Made by a program: the position numbers and the translations under genes. Shown here one piece after another: positions 1 to 5,228 of a DNA stretch of 5,293 bases. The DNA is from Candidatus Omnitrophica bacterium CG02_land_8_20_14_3_00__42_8. GTDB lineage: Bacteria; Omnitrophota; Gorgyraeia; Gorgyraeales; Gorgyraeaceae. Every line of letters begins with the position of its first letter. Position 1 is the first letter of the stretch. The stretch covers positions 1-5,293 of the forward strand of contig PEUD01000137.1 of assembly GCA_002780805.1 (NCBI GenBank). The letters run 5' to 3'. The notes under the pieces were generated by a model. That model was not told where the DNA came from, did not search any database, and saw nothing but the letters and a program-made list of their open reading frames with translations.

Positions 1-384
1 ATTCTGATCCGCGGTGTAACTATCGATATAAAAGATGTCATCCATAAAAGCATCCGGATCCGACAGCTGATTCAACCAGACCATACGGATAGTGACTCGC
101 CTTCCTCTAAAATCAAACTGCTCTAAATAAAGCTGAATGAGCCTTGAGACATTGGCAAGCCGCACCTTTACTTGGTCAATTGCGCCTTGGTTGTTCTCGC
201 CGACAAACTCATGGGTTATAGGAAACTTTGAGTAAGTAATACCGTTATAAACCACGTCCTCATCGAGGCCCGCAAGGTGAAGATCGTTTACGCCGTCATA
301 TTTTTCAAGCGTGTATAAAAAGATAGGCGTATTTTCCCGCTTCGCCTTCTCCGCCTTAAATGTGCTGTCTACTTCGCGCGGCAT
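1..384 (-). CDS. Minor tail tip protein, lambda L-like; N-terminal 128 residues, cut by the window edge
   Basis: The frame opens at ATG 384, one base into the TAA of the M-like gene (TAATG), behind GAGGTGA at a spacing of four bases, and stays open to position 1. The visible part begins MPREVDSTFKAEKAKRENTP and contains IFLYTLEKYDG (21-31), DVVYNGITYSKFPI (43-56), GENNQGAIDQVKVRLANVS (62-80) and FRGRRVTIRMVW (92-103). Lambda gpL has the same order: a short helix, a strand pair, a V.Y.G..Y...PI element, a G....G stretch, then L.V.N. In lambda, gpL is a tail tip component whose C-terminal part binds an iron-sulfur cluster through cysteines; that part is outside this window and none of its cysteines are seen. 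A DUF1833 or DUF2163 tail protein is a possible alternative name. Confidence 0.75.
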   Translation of the reverse strand, partial: MPREVDSTFKAEKAKRENTPIFLYTLEKYDGVNDLHLAGLDEDVVYNGITYSKFPITHEFVGENNQGAIDQVKVRLANVSRLIQLYLEQFDFRGRRVTIRMVWLNQLSDPDAFMDDIFYIDSYTADQN

Positions 385-722
385 TATTTCACCTCGATAA
401 ATTCAAATTCAAAGTCATACACTCCGTATGCCTTGCGGCTAAACTGAAAACTGTCCTCAACAAAACGGACAGTGCATTCTGCGGAGTCGTTCGGGTTAGT
501 CCATGTAAACGCCATAAATGAGCCGAATTTGCTTTTAAAGAAATCTGAAACCTCCGCCATCTCCACATGCGTTCTGTTGTTAAACCTAAGCGTCCATTTA
601 CGCTGTGGATTCGCCCATTTGCGGCGCCTCTGCTCCGCGCCGTTCTCAAACTCCGAAACAAGCGTCTTGTATTCCACCGCCTCATCAATGAGAAAATCCG
701 GCAGATATGTGAAATCGCTCAT
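384..722 (-). CDS. Minor tail tip protein, lambda M-like
   Basis: This 112-residue protein matches lambda gpM (phage minor tail protein family) in length, position after the tape measure and residue pattern. VSEFENGAEQRR (22-33) corresponds to the VRFGDGYSQR region of lambda gpM, FFKSKFGSFMAFTWTNP (61-77) to its FLEEHGGWKSFLWTPP, and the last strand YDFEFEFIEV (102-111) to its final EFSAEFEQV. gpM acts with L, K, I and J in assembling the conical tail tip. The start ATG overlaps the tape measure stop as ATGA, and AGGAGT inside the end of that gene, about seven bases before the ATG, is its ribosome binding site. The stop overlaps the next start as TAATG. The comparison to lambda gpM is from memory of that sequence, not from an alignment search. 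Confidence 0.82.
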   Translation of the reverse strand: MSDFTYLPDFLIDEAVEYKTLVSEFENGAEQRRRKWANPQRKWTLRFNNRTHVEMAEVSDFFKSKFGSFMAFTWTNPNDSAECTVRFVEDSFQFSRKAYGVYDFEFEFIEVK

Positions 723-2263
723 GTGTAACTCCTGATTACCGAACGGATCTTGCCGTTGTTATAAATGTCATCGGCAATGGCATTCGAAAGCATCTTCCGG
801 TTGCGCCAAACATCTTGAGCGTCCCATGCCTGAATGACCTGATTCACATTTATGGTTATGCTGCCCTTTGCCGATTTTCCTTCGTTCAGAGATTTCAAGT
901 TTTCCGATCCGCCTAACGCGCGCATACCCCTTCTGGATAAAACCCCTTCTCCTGTCTGCGCAACAATCGGCACCTCATCAGGCGCAAGGCCCGCATGCGC
1001 CCTTATGGGTAAAACGTCCCCGCCAGAGTGATACACCATCCCACCCTGATGAAAAAACGGGATCATGCCCGGGAAAATCGAACCTATGGTTTTAACAAGG
1101 ATCATCTTGGCTAGGACCTCTGCCAAGACTTCCAGCATCATGTTGCCCAGTTCTGCGAAATAATCTTTGACATCACTAATCTGGCCTTTGAAAGCATCGC
1201 TAAAGAAGTGTTTAAACACCGCCCCCAGCGATCTTGCTGTCCCTTCGGCCATAGACTGAATCGCGTCAAATTTCTGCGCTACCTCCTCAATCTTGATATC
1301 CTTGCCTAAGTTTTTAAGCGCATCGATGAATCCGGCAATCGCGTTCTTTGCCTTGTCATATCCTTTAACTAAACTGCCTTCGCCGGTCACCAAGACGTTT
1401 GATATCTTATTGCCGACTCTATCCATCTCCATATCAGACGCTTTGATAAGACCTTGAAGATTGTCGCGGAAACGTTTGATATGCTCTGCTGCTTCCCGAT
1501 ATGGTTCGCCGAGTTTGCCGGGCAGTTTGCCTAAAACCTCATAAAACTTTTCTAAACCAAGGGCCAATTTGTCAAAACCTACCAAGAGATATTTGATGAG
1601 TTTCACAAATCCGATGTAGACCATTTGCGCACCAATCTCAACAGCATTGAGGACCGGCACTGCCACATCTCTGAATTTAAGAAATACAACGATAAGGATA
1701 CTAACTGCTATAGCTATTCCAGCAATCCAGGGATGAGCAAGGGCAAACAAGGCGAGCTTGCCTACCAAATCAATGACGAGTCCGCTTAAACGCACCAAGC
1801 GCCCTATCAGCGCAACCACTGCTCCTCCCAGTGTCATAAAAATACCGGTCACTGCAATAGTCTGAATGATCGTCTGCTGCATTGCAGGCGTTAGTCTATT
1901 CCAAAGGTTAAGCAGATTGCCGAAGACATTGGCTAATTTATACGCAACCGGCACTAAGGCCTCGGCAATACTAACGCGAAGCCCTATAAAGGCGTTATCA
2001 AGACGTTTTAGTTCGTTTGAGACGGAAAGGGAATATTTCTCTACGGATTTAAATGCCAGGGCAAGAGGTCCGGTTAAGGCCCCGCCCATAAAAGCAAGGT
2101 TCAATCCGACCTGGGATATCTCCCGACCTACCTGACGAAGCGTTCCGCCAAGCTGCTTGCAGGAGTTAGCAAATTTTTGCAGGTTGCCTTCAATCCCCTG
2201 CAGGCGCTTTGAGACCTCGTCTTTTAACTTCATAATAATTTCGAGTTCTCTATTCGTGGGCAT
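719..2263 (-). CDS. Tail tape measure protein
   Basis: This 514-residue protein sets tail length and is held inside the tube until DNA ejection. The N-terminus (residues 1-58) is a charged coiled-coil-like helix, MKLKDEVSKRLQGIEGNLQKF onward in part, followed by a glycine-rich stretch. Two strongly hydrophobic segments lie at about 131-157 and 162-196 (including HPWIAGIAIAVSILIVVFL), as in tape measure proteins that enter the cell membrane. A long helical part follows, then the conserved C-terminus: FFHQGGMVYHSGGDVLP (403-419) and APDEVPIVAQTGEGVLSRRG (427-446), characteristic of lambda-type tape measures. At 1.5 angstroms per residue it predicts a tail near 77 nm, shorter than lambda's. The ATG at 2263 is chosen because it overlaps the frameshifted chaperone stop (TAATG) and follows GAGGAAGAGG; a second ATG at codon 11 has no such site. 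The stop overlaps the next start as ATGA. Confidence 0.93.
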   Translation of the reverse strand: MPTNRELEIIMKLKDEVSKRLQGIEGNLQKFANSCKQLGGTLRQVGREISQVGLNLAFMGGALTGPLALAFKSVEKYSLSVSNELKRLDNAFIGLRVSIAEALVPVAYKLANVFGNLLNLWNRLTPAMQQTIIQTIAVTGIFMTLGGAVVALIGRLVRLSGLVIDLVGKLALFALAHPWIAGIAIAVSILIVVFLKFRDVAVPVLNAVEIGAQMVYIGFVKLIKYLLVGFDKLALGLEKFYEVLGKLPGKLGEPYREAAEHIKRFRDNLQGLIKASDMEMDRVGNKISNVLVTGEGSLVKGYDKAKNAIAGFIDALKNLGKDIKIEEVAQKFDAIQSMAEGTARSLGAVFKHFFSDAFKGQISDVKDYFAELGNMMLEVLAEVLAKMILVKTIGSIFPGMIPFFHQGGMVYHSGGDVLPIRAHAGLAPDEVPIVAQTGEGVLSRRGMRALGGSENLKSLNEGKSAKGSITINVNQVIQAWDAQDVWRNRKMLSNAIADDIYNNGKIRSVIRSYT

Positions 2264-2996
2264 TAATCCTCTTCCTCTCTTAACTTGGCAGCTTCTCGCT
2301 CAATTATCCGGACTGCGTGGATAAATTTAAGCGGCTGTTCAAGCCAGCCGCCGGGATTAGGCAGATATCCTTTCTCGTAGAAAAGGTATGCGTTCAGATA
2401 CTCAATGCTAATTCTAGTGACAAGCTTTCTTGGACATCGCCTGAACTCCCAGTCCTTTAGCTTCCAGACACCCTCAATCGGCGAATCTTCCTCACAGCCG
2501 CGTTCTGTTTTTAAAGCGTCTGAACATGTCTGGCAGTCGAGCTTAAATTTATGCAGCCAGACTGCCAGGATTAGTTTTTTTCTTCGTCCTCGCTTAAAGA
2601 GTTCTCAGACAAAATCACCTCAGAAAGCTCATCTATCAAAGCCTTGGGAAGCATTGAGATAATCTCATCTGCGACAGCCGAATAATTCTTCCCGCTAACT
2701 GATGCTGAAACCGTATCAAACTTTACCGGCTTCCTGTCCCGCGGATCCAAGAAGTTGTCAAAACCCTTGAGCCCAAACTTCACTACCAAGAGATTGCGCT
2801 TCGAGGCGTTGATGTTTGCCTTAGCCGGATCCTTCGGATTCTTGGAACTAAACTCAAAACTTGTAGTCTGATCCTCGATATATGCCCGGAGGTGCGAATC
2901 CAAAAGCCCGACATGAAATACCGTCGGATTAGATTTATCCGGATCGAGTTTTGAATTGTAGGGTTTGGTTTCGTAAATATTGATTCCTGTAAGCAT
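2263..2996 (-). CDS. Tail assembly chaperone, -1 frameshifted long form (lambda GT equivalent)
   Basis: Read 2996 to 2574 in the chaperone frame, then 2574 to 2263 after a -1 slip, giving 141 + 103 = 244 residues. The added part begins LILAVWLHKFKLDCQTC and ends with the charged helix IIEREAAKLREEED before TAA. It is open throughout and has no ATG, GTG or TTG in frame back to the preceding in-frame TGA (2607-2605), so an independent start is unlikely. In lambda the T part of GT binds the tail tube protein while the G part binds the tape measure; the same split is inferred here. The extension has four cysteines (fusion residues 155, 158, 168, 188), the first two as CxxC, which could hold a zinc ion. 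Its TAA shares one base with the tape measure ATG, so only frameshifted ribosomes arrive at that start. Confidence 0.88.
2530..2568 (-). promoter_or_regulatory. Stem-loop downstream of the slippery site (frameshift stimulator)
   Basis: On the minus strand CTGGCAGTC (2568-2560) pairs perfectly with GACTGCCAG (2538-2530), a 9-bp stem with six G-C pairs and a 21-base loop. It starts five bases after the slippery heptamer, within the usual 5-9 base spacing. The loop could pair further downstream to make a pseudoknot. Its position, not only its existence, supports the stimulator role. Confidence 0.82.
2571..2996 (-). CDS. Tail assembly chaperone, short form (lambda G equivalent)
   Basis: This 141-residue protein lies between the major tail protein and the tape measure gene, the invariable place of the tail assembly chaperone, which binds the tape measure and recruits tube subunits and is absent from the finished virion. 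The N-terminal part (residues 1-70) includes NPTVFHVGLLDSHLRAYIED and FEFSSKNPKDPAK, beta-rich; RNLLVVKFGLKGFDNFLDP (67-85) and VKFDTVSASVSGKNYSAVAD (91-110) follow, then helices ending in ALIDELSEVILSENSLS. The acidic tail EDEEKN is encoded over a run of seven A residues and is followed at once by TAA. That run is a slippery site from which a longer form is made. The start has a strong GAGGAGG. The role rests on position plus the frameshift signal; I do not recognise a specific named family. Confidence 0.85.
   Translation of the reverse strand: MLTGINIYETKPYNSKLDPDKSNPTVFHVGLLDSHLRAYIEDQTTSFEFSSKNPKDPAKANINASKRNLLVVKFGLKGFDNFLDPRDRKPVKFDTVSASVSGKNYSAVADEIISMLPKALIDELSEVILSENSLSEDEEKN
2574..2580 (-). 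promoter_or_regulatory. Slippery heptamer A AAA AAC for -1 programmed frameshifting
   Basis: In the chaperone frame the last codons are GAA GAA AAA AAC TAA, which places the canonical X XXY YYZ heptamer A AAA AAC exactly in phase and directly before the stop. After a one-base backward slip both tRNAs can re-pair, on AAA and AAA, and reading resumes at CTA. An SD-like GAGGA lies 6 bases upstream (2591-2587). Confidence 0.88.
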
Positions 2997-3000
2997 GTTT

Positions 3001-3008
3001 TCCTCCTC
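3001..3008 (-). promoter_or_regulatory. Strong Shine-Dalgarno of the tail assembly chaperone gene
   Basis: The minus strand reads GAGGAGGA, ending four bases before the ATG at 2996, in the 15-base gap after the major tail protein stop. This supports the start and suggests high translation of the chaperone. Confidence 0.8.
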
Positions 3009-3011
3009 TTG

Positions 3012-4154
3012 TTAAAATGCAAGAATTGATAATTCGTCATCCCCGTAAAGAAGCGAACCGTTTAAACTAAAAGCACTTTTGGCAATCGAAAGGCCGTCTC
3101 TATCCTCATCGTCAACCTTTGTGTATTGCGCCCTTGGGACATAGAAGCGAAACTTATTGCCAGCTGTCACGCCAACCGTAAAATCAATGACCATCTCAGC
3201 TCCCGAAAACCATTTGGAATGAAAATCGTGTGCAGCACAGGAAACCATCTCCGGATTAAACGAACCGATGACATTCCTGCCGGTAATGGCGAAAGACAGG
3301 ATTCCTCTCGGGTCATTAACATCGTCGCGGACCGCCAAGGTATTGCCGACATCGATATCCATTTCTCCAACCTTAGCGGAATAAGCGTCTACCGAAAAGA
3401 GCGCGCTTAAGAATACCGGCGGCTTTGTGTTTTCATAAGTTACGTTGGCAAGGAACGCCGTATCAGCAACTCCTGCCTCAACACCCTGGAAGTCAAAATC
3501 AAGAAGTACCGGTTCACCTGACTTGAATCCAAGCTTTACCTTGCCTCGGCAACCTTTTAAGAGTTTGCGCACACCGTCTTCATAGCTTCCTTGCGTAAGC
3601 GAAGGAATGTTGTCAGAAATGGGCTTAAGCTCATTACCCACTGTTGTCGGTGCGGACGAAGTAGTCGCAGTTGCACTCGACGCTTCACCAGTAATTATCT
3701 CTCCTGACTCAAATGTCCCCGAGATAGACACAAAATAAATATTGGGAGAGCCGTTTGCAGTACTAATCGCCACTCTGCCTTCTGCGCCAGAAGTCCCGCC
3801 GGTAATTGTTTCACCATGCTGAAAAGACCCGTTGGTAATCGCACCAATATTCATAGACTTAAGCTGGTTGACTCCGAATCCGCAAGCCTGTAAAAGTTTT
3901 GCCCATTCAGGTGCTACGGTAGCAACTCCTGAACCCCTTAACTCCAGCCGATAAGATAATGCTGCCGGCCGCTTGCCAGGAAGCTTAGCAATGTTAGAAA
4001 ACGATTGCCGTGCAGGATTACGTTCAAACATGGCAATGTCAAAACTTACCTTTGGGTTATAAATAAGTAACTTTGCGTCCGCCGCTGCAGGCGCTTCTGC
4101 CACGCCCTCTGACGCTTCAATTTTTGCGGCGAGTTGTCTTTTTCGCGTAAGCAT
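3012..4154 (-). CDS. Major tail tube protein with an inserted two-repeat segment
   Basis: This 380-residue protein is placed and built like the major tail protein of siphoviruses, the subunit that polymerises into hexameric rings around the tape measure. It begins MLTRKRQLAAKIEASEGVAE, a common tail-tube N-terminus; FERNPARQSFSNIAKLPGKR (43-62) and YRLELRGSG (68-76) match the strand that packs rings together. The C-terminal part has GCRGKVKLGFKSGEPVLLDFDFQG (read as residues 201-224), then PRGILSFAITGRNVIGSFNPE and IDFTVGVTAGNKFRFYVPRAQ, typical beta-rich tail tube elements. Residues about 105-170 differ: they hold two copies of a glycine-, serine- and threonine-rich unit, probably a surface domain placed inside the tube fold. 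The gene starts 13 bases after the previous stop behind AGGAGG and ends 15 bases before the chaperone gene. The family is inferred from pattern and position between terminator and chaperone. Confidence 0.85.
   Translation of the reverse strand: MLTRKRQLAAKIEASEGVAEAPAAADAKLLIYNPKVSFDIAMFERNPARQSFSNIAKLPGKRPAALSYRLELRGSGVATVAPEWAKLLQACGFGVNQLKSMNIGAITNGSFQHGETITGGTSGAEGRVAISTANGSPNIYFVSISGTFESGEIITGEASSATATTSSAPTTVGNELKPISDNIPSLTQGSYEDGVRKLLKGCRGKVKLGFKSGEPVLLDFDFQGVEAGVADTAFLANVTYENTKPPVFLSALFSVDAYSAKVGEMDIDVGNTLAVRDDVNDPRGILSFAITGRNVIGSFNPEMVSCAAHDFHSKWFSGAEMVIDFTVGVTAGNKFRFYVPRAQYTKVDDEDRDGLSIAKSAFSLNGSLLYGDDELSILAF
3660..3830 (-). repeat. Pair of internal protein repeats in the tail tube protein
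   Basis: Residues 109-128 (GSFQHGETITGGTSGAEGRV) and 146-165 (GTFESGEIITGEASSATATT) align without gaps, sharing G, F, GE, ITG, S and A at matching positions: nine identities in twenty. The copies are 37 residues apart. Units of the form F..GE.ItG..SgA occur as short beta-hairpin repeats in phage structural proteins. The DNA of the two copies is only loosely similar, so the duplication is not recent. Confidence 0.7.
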
Positions 4155-4161
4155 GCTTTAG

Positions 4162-4167
4162 CCTCCT
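4162..4167 (-). promoter_or_regulatory. Strong Shine-Dalgarno of the major tail protein gene
   Basis: The minus strand reads AGGAGG directly after the TAG stop of the previous gene, 7 bases before the ATG at 4154. A full consensus site here fits the need for very high expression of the tail tube subunit and confirms the chosen start. Confidence 0.85.
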
Positions 4168-4626
4168 CTATCCCGAAATCTCGGGATCGTTTTGTTTATG
4201 CTGATAAATAATCTCAAGCTCTATGATGATCCCCGCCTGCGGCTGACCTTCCAGCGTTTCAAAGAGAACGTTTGATTTGATGTTCGTATCTTTGGCAACC
4301 CCACTGCGGGTATAATCAAGCATTAACGCTTTTTCAATATCTCCTAAAAGGCTGTTTAAGAGCGTATCAGTAGCCTGTGGATCAGCTGCATCCTGCCTCA
4401 TCCAGACATCAAGATATACGGTAAACTTACAGGTCGTAAAAGGATCGGGGACCGGTTCTTTTTCTTCAGGACCAGCGTTAATTACAATACAGGGAACGGC
4501 TACAAGCGAGTTGCCGGATTGTCTCCACCTTTGCACACTCGCAATATCGTTATGATATCCGTTTGCGATTGAGACAGTCTCAAGCGTTATCTTTAGATTT
4601 TCTAAAATACTTTCTCTTACCGTCAT
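4168..4626 (-). CDS. Tail terminator-like protein (lambda U-like position)
   Basis: This 152-residue protein lies between the gp10-like gene and the major tail protein, the usual place for the tail terminator that caps the growing tube and fixes its length before joining to the head. It begins MTVRESILENLKITLETV, a helix, followed by NGYHNDIASVQRW (22-34) and PCIVINAGPEE (45-55), then an alternating strand FTVYLDVWMR (68-77), a helix with NSLLGDIEKAL (91-101) and a final strand GIIIELEIIYQHK (132-144). This helix, strands, helix, strand layout suits the small alpha/beta terminator fold. The start ATG overlaps the previous stop as ATGA, with only a weak AAAGG-like sequence upstream. The final codons form half of a 7-bp hairpin next to the Shine-Dalgarno of the next gene. 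I recognise it by context and general pattern, not by a diagnostic motif. Confidence 0.7.
   Translation of the reverse strand: MTVRESILENLKITLETVSIANGYHNDIASVQRWRQSGNSLVAVPCIVINAGPEEKEPVPDPFTTCKFTVYLDVWMRQDAADPQATDTLLNSLLGDIEKALMLDYTRSGVAKDTNIKSNVLFETLEGQPQAGIIIELEIIYQHKQNDPEISG
4170..4187 (-). promoter_or_regulatory. 7-bp hairpin just upstream of the major tail gene ribosome binding site
   Basis: On the minus strand ATCCCGA and TCGGGAT form a perfect 7-bp stem around a four-base GATT loop. The stem covers the last codons of the terminator-like gene and ends on the first base of its TAG stop. The AGGAGG of the major tail gene follows two bases after the stem. There is no U-tract, so it is not an intrinsic terminator. 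It could protect a processed 5' end or influence initiation of the tail tube gene; that function is inferred. Confidence 0.45.
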
Positions 4627-5228
4627 ACTTTGCTCAACGCCTTTTCAATCGATTTATTCAAAATCTCAATCCGCGCGTTCTGTATCTCATCCCATGTTTT
4701 GTAAAACATAAGCCTGGGTTTGATCCTGACCTGATTCTTAAGGATAAAAAGCGGCAGAATCTCCCGCAGTTTCTTTTTAACCTTGGCCAAAAATGTTTTG
4801 CCTTTCAATTGAATACGAATTACATTTTTAAGTAACCGCGGCCGCCGGTATTGCCTCTTAAGTCTGCCATCAGAAGTAAAAAGCTCTTTTCTTGCCGATA
4901 ACGGCACTGCGAGTTTTCCTCCGCCGGGATTCTTAAGCGTTGCGCCTTCTTCGTGCATGCGCGCAATCTTGGAATCCGAAAAAATCACCATGCCCATTCC
5001 CTCAATATCCTGCGACACAAGGCTTGCCCGTTGAAAGTGCGTAAATATCCCATGCGGATGAGCCCGTATTCCCGGAGGGCCTTGAAGCCGCGTCTGGCGA
5101 AAAATCTTTAAGAATTTTCGGCTGATGTGATCCATGCCGTCGCCAAGCTCGTATTTAAGATCTTTCGGGAAAAGCCTGATAGCCCGCTCTAAATTTTTTG
5201 TGTTTATCTCTAACCTAAGTTCGCTCAT
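4623..5228 (-). CDS. HK97 gp10-like neck / minor tail protein (lambda Z-like tail completion)
   Basis: This 201-residue protein resembles the HK97 gp10 family, which sits at the head-tail interface and helps complete or attach the tail. Visible family features are the basic N-terminal half (SRKFLKIFRQTR, residues 36-47), the central element KIARMHEEGATLKNPGGG (87-104) followed by LAVPL (106-110), and a C-terminal strand pair containing PLFILK and IKPRL (159-173). The ATG at 5228 is preferred because it overlaps the TGA of the upstream gene as ATGA. The same frame extends 20 codons further to a TTG at 5288, but that extension lies on top of the upstream gene and is not needed. No good Shine-Dalgarno precedes the ATG, so initiation probably depends on coupling. 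Its TGA overlaps the next gene's ATG by four bases. The family call is from residue patterns and position; the exact role in the neck is inferred. Confidence 0.8.
   Translation of the reverse strand: MSELRLEINTKNLERAIRLFPKDLKYELGDGMDHISRKFLKIFRQTRLQGPPGIRAHPHGIFTHFQRASLVSQDIEGMGMVIFSDSKIARMHEEGATLKNPGGGKLAVPLSARKELFTSDGRLKRQYRRPRLLKNVIRIQLKGKTFLAKVKKKLREILPLFILKNQVRIKPRLMFYKTWDEIQNARIEILNKSIEKALSKV

Noticed and set aside
2263..2570. A separate small gene between chaperone and tape measure.
   Set aside because: The only long open frame has no ATG, GTG or TTG after the last in-frame stop, while a frameshift signal leads straight into it.
2405..2662. Plus-strand open frame of 85 codons across the chaperone region.
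   Set aside because: It is antisense to the frameshift extension and the end of the chaperone, has no recognisable protein features and is explained as a shadow of the minus-strand coding sequence.
2783..3040. Minus-strand 85-codon open frame overlapping the chaperone start.
   Set aside because: It overlaps the chaperone in another frame, has a low-complexity Arg/Ile/Ser-rich translation and no ribosome binding site comparable with GAGGAGG used by the chaperone.
3126..3410. Plus-strand open frame of 94 codons inside the major tail gene.
   Set aside because: It is antisense to a clearly coding tail tube region, with no family resemblance and no promoter or gene context on that strand.
4170..4187. 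The hairpin before the major tail gene as an intrinsic terminator.
   Set aside because: It is followed by AGAGGAGG on the minus strand and, on the plus strand, only by short mixed T-rich sequence inside a gene; a terminator here would cut the tail operon.
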